Shown one piece after another: positions 1 through 6,259 of a DNA stretch of 12,405 nt. Below the pieces are notes generated by a model. The model did no database searches. It was not told where the DNA came from and saw only the letters and a program-made list of their open reading frames with translations. Source of the stretch: Burkholderiales bacterium. Lineage in GTDB: Bacteria > Pseudomonadota > Gammaproteobacteria > Burkholderiales > SG8-39. The stretch is taken from contig CAKKSJ010000170.1 of assembly GCA_919902965.1 (NCBI GenBank), positions 1 through 12,405 of the forward strand, written 5' to 3'. A program made the translations under genes and the position numbers. The number at the start of each line of letters is the position of its first letter. Position 1 is the first letter of the stretch.

Positions 1-53
1 GCAGCGCATTTGTAATGCGACGGTCGAGGGTTCGAATCCTTTACCCGGCACCA
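1..53 (+). tRNA. tRNA-Thr (anticodon UGU), 3' part
   Basis: The window opens inside a tRNA. The anticodon arm has stem GCGCA/TGCGA and a 7-nt loop with TGT at 11-13 as anticodon, flanked by T10 and A14. The T arm has stem 26-30/38-42, with some G-U pairs, around the loop TTCGAAT (31-37). The 3' acceptor strand ACCCGGC (43-49) is followed by discriminator A50 and an encoded CCA (51-53). The D arm and 5' acceptor strand lie outside the window. UGU reads threonine ACA codons, and the arm resembles beta/gammaproteobacterial tRNA-Thr. Confidence 0.9.
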
Positions 54-77
54 GTTACACGTCCGATGCGGTCCGAT

Positions 78-120
78 AAAGGCCGTAACGCCAAGTAAAT
101 ACAAGGCTTCCGGCCTTTTT
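78..120 (+). terminator. Rho-independent terminator of the tRNA-Thr transcript
   Basis: AAAGGCCG (78-85) pairs perfectly with CGGCCTTT (111-118), followed by a T-rich tail to 120. A shorter alternative hairpin, AAGGC (103-107) with GCCTT (113-117), ends at the same T run. It lies 25 nt after the tRNA CCA and ends before the higBA promoter, so the toxin-antitoxin pair should be transcribed separately. Confidence 0.7.
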
Positions 121-159
121 CTTGTCTGAAGCGCTCCAACGCGTTTCCGCGCCTATCTC

Positions 160-193
160 TTGACATTTAACGCGACGCGATATACCTTAAATC
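160..193 (+). promoter_or_regulatory. higBA promoter with overlapping candidate operator
   Basis: TTGACA at 160-165 is a consensus -35. The best -10 is TATACC at 181-186 (15-nt spacer) or TACCTT at 183-188 (17-nt spacer). Either puts the transcription start at about 193-195, on or next to the HigB ATG at 194. An inverted repeat ATTTAA (165-170) / TTAAAT (187-192) spans the spacer and -10, where a HigA repressor would be expected to bind. Autorepression by antitoxin or complex is known for this family; the operator assignment is inference. Confidence 0.6.
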
Positions 194-475
194 ATGACGA
201 TACGTTCGTTCAGGTGCGCCGATACCGAAGCGCTTTTCGAGAGGAAAGAGCCCAAACGGTTCCGCAACATCGAGAGCGTAGCGCAGCGAAAACTCCAGAT
301 GCTCGACGATGCCGTGGAGCTTCGCGATTTGAAATCGCCACCTGGCAACCGATTAGAGGCATTGATCGGGAACCGTGCTGGCCAGCACAGCATACGCATC
401 AACGATCAGTGGCGCGTGTGCTTTACCTGGACTAAGGCGGGGCCTGAGGGCGTTGAAATAACTGATTACCACTGA
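194..475 (+). CDS. higB: HigB-type toxin (RelE/ParE superfamily mRNA interferase)
   Basis: A 93-residue protein of the usual HigB length. The C-terminal half carries the family pattern: N-R-x-E-A-L near residues 52-57, then S-I-R-I-N-D-Q-W-R-V-C-F, and a terminal E-I-T-D-Y-H. HigB toxins cleave mRNA at the ribosome under stress and are neutralised by HigA. The toxin-first order, with the antitoxin starting 10 nt after the stop, is typical of higBA. No Shine-Dalgarno sequence precedes the ATG, and the predicted transcription start coincides with it, so the message may be leaderless. An alternative open frame from 160 overlaps it in another phase and has no family similarity. The exact cleavage specificity cannot be read from the sequence. 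Confidence 0.88.
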   Translation: MTIRSFRCADTEALFERKEPKRFRNIESVAQRKLQMLDDAVELRDLKSPPGNRLEALIGNRAGQHSIRINDQWRVCFTWTKAGPEGVEITDYH

Positions 476-485
476 GAGGTAGAAC

Positions 486-791
486 ATGGCAACCAACAAA
501 ATGCGGGCGATTCACCCCGGAGAGATTATTCGGGAAGAGTATCTTGTCCCGCTCCAAATGACCTCCCATGCCTTGGCAATGGCGTTGCGCGTACCCGCGC
601 CCAGGATCAACGACATCGTGCGTGAGCGGCGGGCCGTGAGTCCAGACACTGCCCTGCGGCTGGCCCGCTATTTCAACACTACCGCGCAGTTCTGGCTCAA
701 TCTGCAAAGCTCATTCGACCTGAAGCAGGCCGAAGCCGAAGCAGGAGGCAAGATCGCCGCGGAAATTCGCCCTATGGAGCTCGCTGTCTGA
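486..791 (+). CDS. higA: HigA-type antitoxin (XRE-family DNA-binding protein)
   Basis: A 101-residue protein with the HigA/VapI signature: an N-terminal I-H-P-G-E-I-I-R-E-E-Y, a helix-turn-helix at about residues 26-62 (S-H-A-L-A-M-A-L-R-V to D-T-A-L-R-L-A-R-Y-F), then T-A-Q-F-W-L-N-L-Q and a helical tail. It should neutralise the upstream HigB and repress the shared promoter. The ATG is preceded by GAGAGG overlapping the toxin stop codon, so its translation is probably coupled to the toxin. No internal promoter is evident. Length and motifs are complete, with no sign of decay. Confidence 0.9.
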   Translation: MATNKMRAIHPGEIIREEYLVPLQMTSHALAMALRVPAPRINDIVRERRAVSPDTALRLARYFNTTAQFWLNLQSSFDLKQAEAEAGGKIAAEIRPMELAV

Positions 792-815
792 TTCCGTTCT
801 AATTGGAAGGACATA

Positions 816-829
816 TCCCCCGCGGGGGA
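816..829. other. GC-rich palindrome in the higA/usp convergent gap
   Basis: A 14-nt perfect palindrome TCCCCCGCGGGGGA lies between the converging higA and usp genes. Folded with a CGCG loop it gives a 5-bp stem that could slow transcription from either side. No T run follows on either strand, so it is not a convincing intrinsic terminator. Confidence 0.3.
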
Positions 830-864
830 GGCCGTTGCCTCCGCAGCGGTGTTTCAGCCAGGTG

Positions 865-1308
865 CTATCGATAGACCAGCACCGGAAGCTTGCAGTGCGT
901 GAGCACCTTGTTCGTTTCGCTGCCGATCAGCAGCCCGGCGATGCCGCTGCGGCCATGCGAGGCCATGAAAATCAGATCGCATTTTTTTTCCTTCGCGGCC
1001 TTGATGATCGCCTGAGACGGTGAATCGTTGCTGGCGAACAGGCCGGAGCAGGCGACGCCCCCGACGTCCGCGAGTTTTTTCACCTGCGCCAGGTACTTGT
1101 CGGCGGTCTTCTTGACTTCCTTCTGATACACGCCCAGCGGCACGAAATTCGCCGGCAGATAGTCGCCGGCAATATTGGGATGGTATTCGGGGGCCGCGTA
1201 GAACGCCGTAATGCGTGCGCCGTGGACCTTGGCGAAGCGGACCGCGTTTTTTACCGCGCGCAACGACAAGGTCGATCCGTCGGTCGGAACCAGTATGTGC
1301 TTGAACAT
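865..1308 (-). CDS. Universal stress protein, UspA family
   Basis: A 147-residue single-domain Usp. The N-terminus M-F-K-H-I-L-V-P-T-D-G-S is the canonical first strand with the nucleotide-contacting Asp. Near the C-terminus the ATP-binding loop reads A-S-H-G followed by nine residues and G-S, so the first Gly of the G-x2-G-x9-G-S motif is Ala, a substitution I believe is common in the family. The ATG at 1308 is chosen over the longer frame from 1341 because GAGAGG (1321-1316) sits 7 nt upstream and the family starts here. Usp proteins bind ATP and support survival under energy limitation; several are under Fnr/Anr control in other bacteria. It follows the Crp/Fnr gene by 69 nt on the same strand and may be cotranscribed or use its own promoter. 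Confidence 0.93.
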   Translation of the reverse strand: MFKHILVPTDGSTLSLRAVKNAVRFAKVHGARITAFYAAPEYHPNIAGDYLPANFVPLGVYQKEVKKTADKYLAQVKKLADVGGVACSGLFASNDSPSQAIIKAAKEKKCDLIFMASHGRSGIAGLLIGSETNKVLTHCKLPVLVYR

Positions 1309-1315
1309 GTCGGTA

Positions 1316-1346
1316 CCTCTCATATTTGCAAAACGCCGCAATCATA
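1316..1346 (-). promoter_or_regulatory. Candidate usp promoter -10 and ribosome binding site
   Basis: On the minus strand TATGAT (1346-1341) matches the -10 consensus at five of six positions and would start transcription near 1334. It is followed by the ribosome binding site GAGAGG (1321-1316). No good -35 hexamer is found at 16-18 nt, which suggests an activated or weak promoter. I see no complete Fnr-type box in this 69-nt gap. Confidence 0.4.
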
Positions 1347-1377
1347 CCTTTTGCGCCTTGCGGCGAGGGCAACAATT

Positions 1378-2274
1378 TCAGGCGGCGAGTTGCCGCAAAG
1401 CCCGCCCGGACGGGAACTGGGAGCGTGGTTTGCTCGGGTTTCCGTCGTCGTTGCTTCCGCTGCGGGCGGTAGCCGATGCCGGATGCGCTGCGATGCCGGC
1501 TGGAACCCCCGCAGCCGGGTCGATCACAGCGCGCAGTGCGTCGGCATCGACGATGTCGATGGTTCTCTGGTGTACGTGGATGATGCGGGCGTTATTCAGC
1601 GCCGATAGCGCCCTGCTGACGGTTTCCAGCTTCAACCCGAGGTAGCTGCCGATCTCCTGGCGCGTCATGCGCAGATTGAACGAGCAGCGCGAGTAGCCCA
1701 GGGCGCCGAGCCGCTCGGACAAATTGAGCAGGAATGCCGCCACCCGGCCTTCCGCGCCGAGTGTGCCCAGTGTCCATGTCATGTTCTGCACGCGCACCAG
1801 TTCGCGGCTCAGCACCCGATACAGCAGGGCTTCCAGGCTGCGGCACTCGTTTGTCAGTCGCGCCATGCCGGTGAGCGGCAGGATCACGACTTCGCTCGTA
1901 TCCAGGGACACAGCGGTGGATTTGTAGTGTCCGCCATCGATGCCATCAGCGCCCATCAGGTCTCCGCACATCGGGAATCCCAGCACTTGTTCGCTGCCGG
2001 AAAAATCGGTGTAGACGGTCTTGAAGCAGCCGGAGCGCACGATGTAGAGCGAGTGAAACTTGTCGCCGGAGTGCACCAGTGCCTCGCCATCGTGCACCCG
2101 GCGCAGCGCGAACGCCGTGCACGCGAGCCAGGCTTCGTCGGGGTAGTCGATATGCAGCAGGCGGGTAAGTTCGCGCACGGAAATGTTGGCGCCCTCGCGC
2201 TCCGTTGCGCTCGCCGAGCATTGTTCAAGGCTGCCGAAATCAAGGGCATCATAGTGCGACATTGCGGCGCTCAT
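1378..2274 (-). CDS. Crp/Fnr-family transcriptional regulator
   Basis: A 298-residue protein with a cyclic-nucleotide-binding-like beta roll (about 45-140), a dimerisation helix (about 145-185) and a winged helix-turn-helix (about 203-235, M-T-R-Q-E-I-G-S-Y-L-G-L then L-E-T-V-S-R). In the recognition helix, E217, S220 and R221 match the Fnr residues that read TTGA half-sites. The N-terminus has a single Cys (C19) rather than the Fnr cluster of three closely spaced cysteines, so a 4Fe-4S oxygen sensor of the E. coli Fnr type is unlikely; other cysteines are C52, C83, C103, C144 and C197. About 50 residues after the DNA-binding domain are low-complexity and absent from short Fnr proteins. The ATG at 2274 is chosen because GGAG (2284-2281) lies 6 nt upstream; longer starts would run into the receiver gene. 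It starts 40 nt after that gene. Confidence 0.9.
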   Translation of the reverse strand: MSAAMSHYDALDFGSLEQCSASATEREGANISVRELTRLLHIDYPDEAWLACTAFALRRVHDGEALVHSGDKFHSLYIVRSGCFKTVYTDFSGSEQVLGFPMCGDLMGADGIDGGHYKSTAVSLDTSEVVILPLTGMARLTNECRSLEALLYRVLSRELVRVQNMTWTLGTLGAEGRVAAFLLNLSERLGALGYSRCSFNLRMTRQEIGSYLGLKLETVSRALSALNNARIIHVHQRTIDIVDADALRAVIDPAAGVPAGIAAHPASATARSGSNDDGNPSKPRSQFPSGRALRQLAA

Positions 2275-2314
2275 ATTTTTCTCCATGGCGTAATTGTGAG
2301 TTCTTATTCGTTTG

Positions 2315-2695
2315 TCAGACACCGGCGGTGTCTTCAGGACGGGCGACCCAACGCCGGACGATTTCCCGGATGCGCGGAAAATCCGAGGACTTGTCGAGAA
2401 AGTACTCTGCGCCCGCATCCATGCAGGCGCGGCGGTGCTGGTCGGTGGCGTAATTGGTGAGCACTGCGACGTGCAGCCCGGGTGCAGCCGGGTACACCGC
2501 CCTGAGCACGTCGAGGCCGCTGCCGTCTTCCAGTTGCAGGTCCAGAATCACTGCGCTAGGACGAGTCGAGCGTATGCCGTCGATCGCTGCGCCGACGCTG
2601 CCCGCTTCGCCGACCAGCTTGGCGCCCTCTATCCCCCTGATGGTCGCCGCGAGCCGCGCTCGGATTGCCGGCGAATCTTCAACCAGAAATACCAT
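2315..2695 (-). CDS. Single-domain response regulator (CheY-like receiver)
   Basis: A 126-residue receiver with no output domain. The acidic pair is E6/D7, the phosphoacceptor D52 is in V-I-L-D-L-Q-L, the switch residue is T80 in V-L-T-N-Y, and K102 is in Y-F-L-D-K. The protein ends shortly after the last receiver helix. The ATG at 2695 is chosen because a strong GAGGAGGAAAG site lies just upstream and the receiver fold begins immediately. It sits between a NarL-type regulator and a Crp/Fnr gene and is probably cotranscribed with the latter. Without a DNA-binding domain it must act by protein contact or phosphotransfer; the nearby PAS kinase is the obvious candidate donor, which is inference. 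Confidence 0.88.
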   Translation of the reverse strand: MVFLVEDSPAIRARLAATIRGIEGAKLVGEAGSVGAAIDGIRSTRPSAVILDLQLEDGSGLDVLRAVYPAAPGLHVAVLTNYATDQHRRACMDAGAEYFLDKSSDFPRIREIVRRWVARPEDTAGV

Positions 2696-2826
2696 GAGAC
2701 TTTCCTCCTCGTTTGCGCATTCCATAGCCGCCGCCAAAATCCGCTTGTTGCACCGAGTATGGAACCGGGCGCCCGGCGTGCGCCATAGGCCCGGGCTGAA
2801 ACTGGCTGGCGGTTTTTCTGAGGCCT

Positions 2827-2844
2827 TGTAGGGCGATGCCTACA
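2827..2844. promoter_or_regulatory. Inverted repeat, candidate NarL/FixJ-type operator
   Basis: TGTAGG (2827-2832) and CCTACA (2839-2844) form a perfect 6-bp inverted repeat around GCGATG, in the 250-nt gap between the NarL-type regulator gene and the receiver gene. It lies about 130 nt upstream of the receiver start. Response regulators of this class bind paired short half-sites as dimers, so this is a reasonable autoregulatory target; the assignment is inference. The rest of the gap (2696-2945) holds a second palindrome, CCGGGCGCCCGG at 2765-2776, and no gene that I can support. Confidence 0.4.
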
Positions 2845-2945
2845 GCGGGCAGCTGGAGCCCGTCCCGGGCGCGGTCGTGGGGGCGGCGGAATTACGGGTG
2901 ATTTCGAAGTCGCGGCTGAACCAGGGGTGCTGCGGTGATGCGCTC

Positions 2946-3590
2946 TCAGTCGTCGGCGGCGTCGCCGAGTTTGTGCGTCATGGAATAGCGCACCAGGTCC
3001 GCCACGCTGTCCATGCGCATTTTCTCGAGTATGCGGGCTTTGTGGGTGCTCACGGTCTTGCCGCTCAGGTGCAGGCGTGCCGCGATATCCGAGACCGAAG
3101 CGCCTGCCACCAGCAGTCCGAACACCTCGTATTCGCGGTCGGACAGGTTCTGGTGCGGTAGCTCCGACGCCTGCGGCCTGAGCGTATGCGCGAGCTGCTC
3201 CGCGACCCCGGAGCTGATGTACATCCCGCCTTCGGCGACCTTGCGGATCGCCGCGACCAGCAGCGCAGAGGCGCTCTCCTTGGTCACATAACCCGAGGCC
3301 CCGGCGCGGATGGCGCGCACCGCGTATTGTTCCTCCTGGTGCATGGACAGCACCAGCACCGCCAGTTCGGGCCGGGTGGCGAGCGTCCACTTGATCAGTT
3401 CGATGCCGCTCTTCCCTGGCATGGACATGTCGAGCAGCAACAGATCGAAGCCGCCTTCGCGCACCCGCGCCATCACTTCGTTGCCGTCCACCGCTTCACC
3501 TGCGACCTCGATGCCGGGCGCGCTCTGGAGAATGCGGCGCAGGCCGTCGCGCACAATGGCGTGATCGTCTGCGATGAGAATGCGCGTCAC
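2946..3590 (-). CDS. NarL/FixJ-family response regulator (receiver + LuxR helix-turn-helix)
   Basis: A 214-residue two-domain regulator. The receiver spans about 1-120, with the acidic pair D8/D9, phosphoacceptor D54 (L-L-L-D-M-S-M-P-G), S82 and K104. The LuxR-type DNA-binding domain spans about 146-206 (N-L-S-D-R-E-Y-E-V-F), with recognition helix S-G-K-T-V-S-T-H-K-A-R-I-L-E-K-M. The start is GTG at 3590 and overlaps the kinase stop by four bases (GTGA), a classic translationally coupled sensor-regulator pair. It should be phosphorylated by the adjacent kinase and bind DNA as a dimer. Target genes cannot be read from the protein; the inverted repeat at 2827-2844 is one candidate. Confidence 0.94.
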   Translation of the reverse strand: MTRILIADDHAIVRDGLRRILQSAPGIEVAGEAVDGNEVMARVREGGFDLLLLDMSMPGKSGIELIKWTLATRPELAVLVLSMHQEEQYAVRAIRAGASGYVTKESASALLVAAIRKVAEGGMYISSGVAEQLAHTLRPQASELPHQNLSDREYEVFGLLVAGASVSDIAARLHLSGKTVSTHKARILEKMRMDSVADLVRYSMTHKLGDAADD

Positions 3591-6043
3591 GCGGCCGCCT
3601 CGGCGTCGGCGGCGGCAAGCGGGATGCGCGCGCGCACTTCGCTGCCTTGCCCGCGCGCGCCCAGGATGGCAACTTCACCGCCGAGCAGCATGACGCGTTC
3701 GCGTATGCCCAGCAGCCCGAAGGTGCCGCGCTTTTCCTGGTCGGCCGCCTCGATGCCGCGGCCGTTGTCGCGCACCAGCAGCTGCACCCAGTCGCCGTCG
3801 CGTTCGAGGCGGATTTCGGCGTTGGTGGCTTGCGCGTATTTGGCCACGTTGGTGAGCGATTCCTGGGTGATGCGGTACAGGGCCGAGGCAATCGGTTCCG
3901 GCACCTGGGCCACGGTGTCGTCTATGACCAGGTCGGTGGCGATGCCGGTATGCTTGGAAAAATTCTGCGTCAGCCAGTCCAGCGCCGCGGCGAGGCCCAG
4001 ATCGTCCAGCATAAGGGGCCGCAGATCGGCGGCAATCCGGCGCGTAGCCGCGATCGTGCCGCCGAGCAGCGCGTGCATCGCCAGGGCACGCTCTTCCAGC
4101 TCCGGCTGCCCCGGCGGCAAGGCGGAGCGCAGTGACTCGAGATCCATCTTGAGCGCAGTGAGAGATTGACCGAGTTCGTCGTGCAGCTCGCGCGCGGTGC
4201 GCCGGCGCTCGGCCTCGAGGGCCTTGTTGGCGGCCTTGGACAGGCCGCGCAGCGCCTGCTGCGAGCGCCTCAGCTCCTGCTCGGCGCGCCTGCGTTCGGC
4301 GATATCGCGATGAAACGCCAGCACGTACATTCTTCCGCCGATATCGATGGCGGAGGTCGCGACATCCATGGGCAGGATATGGCCGTCCTTGTGATAGTGC
4401 TCCACTTCGAAACTGATCGCCCCCCCGTCCAGTATCCGCGCAATGCGCCCGGGGGCGAGCGCCAGCGTTTCCGGTGTGTCGAGTTTGCTCAAATTCATTT
4501 GCAGCAGTTCTTCGACCGCGTAGCCGTGCATGCGCGCGAACGAGCCGTTGACGTCGACGATATTGCCCTGCGCGTCCAGCAGCAGAATACCATCCATGGC
4601 CTGGCTGAACAGGGCTTGGTAGTGCTGCTCGTTCTCGCGCAGCGCTGCCTCGACCCGCCTGCGCTCGGTGACGTCGCGCAGTATCGCGATGAAGTGCGCC
4701 ACGCCGCGCAACTGAACCTGCGAAATCGAGGCGTCTATCGGAAATTCGCTGTCGCCGGCGCGCACGCCGGTGAGTGCGAGGTGCTCGCCCAGGTTGCGCA
4801 AGGAACTGTCCGCGACCTCGCCCTCGACCTGGTGCCGGGGCCGTGGTGTCAGCCGCAGTCCCGGTATGAAGCGCCCGATATCGGCGCCGATCGCGCCCGC
4901 GCCGGTGCAGCCGAAGATGCGCTCCGCCGCGGCGTTGAACAGAACGATGCGCTGTTCCGCATCCGCGATAATAATGGCGTCCATTGCGGACTGAATGATG
5001 GCCTGGAGCCGCCCTTCGGACTCGATCACGCTAGCCTTGAGTTCTGCGTCGATGCGCAATTGACGCGCGAGCGAAAGGGTGATCGCACCGAACAAAATGG
5101 CGGTGAACGCGGCCAGGGCACCGAACTGCCAGACGCTGCGTTTCCATGACCGTAGTACGAAATGCATGGACGAACTGACGGTAATCACCAGCGGGAATTG
5201 CTCCAGCCGGTATACCGCGCTGATGCGTTCGGCCGGGTTCGCGCTTCCGGCGTGGCGAAACAGCCCGGGCGCGACCTCGACGTCCTCGGTGAGCAGCGCG
5301 GTGTCGCGATAATCGCCGGCGGCTTCGGCGAGGGCCAGGGGATAGCCGGTAAGCAGCACGCCGTCGCGGCGCAGCAGCCGCACGATGCCGTCCGGTCCGA
5401 GTTCCTTCAGGACTTTCGGCCACAGGAAAAAGGCGGGGTCGACATCGGCGGTAATGACGCCGAGGAAGCGCCCGCCTTCAGCTTCGACCCTGCGGCTGAT
5501 GGGGATGCTCGGCTTGGCGCCTATCCGGCCGATGACCGGTGCCGACAGCATCAGGCGCTGATCCCGCTTCGCGCGATGCGCGCGGAAATATTCGCGGTCT
5601 TCGTACTCGAGTGCCGACGGCGGGAATTGCGCCGTATGCAGGATCAGCTTGCCGTCCGCGTCGGTCAGCAGCAGCGCGCGCACGTAGGGCGTAGCCGCGA
5701 TGGTTTCGCGCAGATGCTGGTGCAGCTGTTGCGAGGGCTCGACCCTGCCCTGTTTAACTGACCGGCGCGCGTTTTCGGCTGCGGCGGCGAGCACCGCGTC
5801 TATGGCATGCGTCGATCTCAGGGTTTGCTCGCCCAGCACCTGCGCCAGGCCGAGCAGATGGCTCCCGGCCTGCTCGATCGCATCGTCATGCATGCGCCAC
5901 AGGCTGAGCGCCGTGCCGGAGACCACGGCGAGCATCGCCAGGGTGCCCAGGCCGAGCACCAGCAGGCGCAGCTGCCGCGTGAGTTTCGGCCGCGGCTGCG
6001 TCGTACCTGCAGGCAGGTCAGGCTGGGCCGGCTGTTGCTGCAA
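3587..6043 (-). CDS. Membrane PAS-domain sensor histidine kinase (NarL-partner class, HisKA_3)
   Basis: An 818-residue kinase. Domains in order: TM1 (about 26-50); a periplasmic sensor of about 245 residues resembling a Cache/PDC fold; TM2 (about 304-326); PAS 1 (about 345-460); PAS 2 (about 474-585); a charged coiled-coil linker; the dimerisation/phosphoacceptor domain with H621 in E-L-H-D-E-L-G-Q-S-L; and the ATPase domain with N732 in S-L-T-N-V-A-K-Y, D-N-G-R-G-I (759-764) and G-L-L-G-I-R-E-R-V. No ATG lies before TM1. I place the start at the TTG at 6043, because GGGAG lies 6 nt upstream of it; another TTG two codons earlier (6049) directly abuts that site and would give 820 residues. The partner regulator overlaps its stop codon. 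The ligand is not predictable; an extracytoplasmic small molecule plus a PAS-sensed redox or energy cue is plausible. Confidence 0.93.
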   Translation of the reverse strand: MQQQPAQPDLPAGTTQPRPKLTRQLRLLVLGLGTLAMLAVVSGTALSLWRMHDDAIEQAGSHLLGLAQVLGEQTLRSTHAIDAVLAAAAENARRSVKQGRVEPSQQLHQHLRETIAATPYVRALLLTDADGKLILHTAQFPPSALEYEDREYFRAHRAKRDQRLMLSAPVIGRIGAKPSIPISRRVEAEGGRFLGVITADVDPAFFLWPKVLKELGPDGIVRLLRRDGVLLTGYPLALAEAAGDYRDTALLTEDVEVAPGLFRHAGSANPAERISAVYRLEQFPLVITVSSSMHFVLRSWKRSVWQFGALAAFTAILFGAITLSLARQLRIDAELKASVIESEGRLQAIIQSAMDAIIIADAEQRIVLFNAAAERIFGCTGAGAIGADIGRFIPGLRLTPRPRHQVEGEVADSSLRNLGEHLALTGVRAGDSEFPIDASISQVQLRGVAHFIAILRDVTERRRVEAALRENEQHYQALFSQAMDGILLLDAQGNIVDVNGSFARMHGYAVEELLQMNLSKLDTPETLALAPGRIARILDGGAISFEVEHYHKDGHILPMDVATSAIDIGGRMYVLAFHRDIAERRRAEQELRRSQQALRGLSKAANKALEAERRRTARELHDELGQSLTALKMDLESLRSALPPGQPELEERALAMHALLGGTIAATRRIAADLRPLMLDDLGLAAALDWLTQNFSKHTGIATDLVIDDTVAQVPEPIASALYRITQESLTNVAKYAQATNAEIRLERDGDWVQLLVRDNGRGIEAADQEKRGTFGLLGIRERVMLLGGEVAILGARGQGSEVRARIPLAAADAEAAA

Positions 6044-6060
6044 ATCCAACTCCCGATTTG

Positions 6061-6078
6061 GCGCAGTAGCGACTGCGC
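6061..6078 (-). promoter_or_regulatory. Perfect hairpin in the kinase 5' leader
   Basis: GCGCAGT (6061-6067) and ACTGCGC (6072-6078) form a 7-bp perfect inverted repeat with a 4-nt loop. It lies between the kinase -10 box and its ribosome binding site, so it would be in the first part of the transcript. It could be an operator just downstream of the promoter or an mRNA stem affecting translation from the TTG start. No function is shown by the sequence alone. Confidence 0.45.
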
Positions 6079-6091
6079 GGCGACAAACGGG

Positions 6092-6097
6092 ATTATA
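6092..6097 (-). promoter_or_regulatory. TATAAT -10 box of the histidine-kinase operon
   Basis: The minus strand reads a perfect TATAAT (6097-6092), predicting a start near 6085 and a leader of about 42 nt to the TTG start. At 16-18 nt upstream there is nothing resembling TTGACA, so the promoter probably depends on an activator. The Fnr-type box at 6213-6226 is about 134 nt upstream of this start, too far for direct class I or II activation. Confidence 0.5.
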
Positions 6098-6212
6098 GGG
6101 AAATCATGCGTATAGAGCGACCTCCCGGACGGACAAGGCTGCTTGGCCTGTCTGCTGAATCGAAAAGCGCGCGGCGCAAATGCAGCTGCCAGCGATCGCC
6201 GGCGCGCCTTTC

Positions 6213-6253
6213 TTGACCAATGTCAACAGCACGGCGAGCTTTGTCGCTAGGAT
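6213..6253 (+). promoter_or_regulatory. Fnr/Crp-type class II promoter for the HPF-like gene
   Basis: TTGAC-CAAT-GTCAA (6213-6226) is a perfect 5-4-5 palindrome matching the Fnr/Dnr/FixK class of binding sites. TAGGAT (6248-6253) fits a -10 at four of six positions and predicts a start at about 6260. That places the centre of the site near -40.5 to -41.5, the spacing of class II activation. No separate -35 hexamer is needed in such promoters and none is seen. The Crp/Fnr protein encoded at 1378-2274 has the matching E-S-R recognition residues, so it or a genomic Fnr paralogue is the likely activator. Confidence 0.65.
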
Positions 6254-6259
6254 GAAATC

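Noticed and set aside
3186..5149. Two adjoining plus-strand open frames opposite the histidine kinase and NarL-type regulator
   Set aside because: Shadows of the minus-strand genes, which carry full kinase, PAS, receiver and LuxR motifs.
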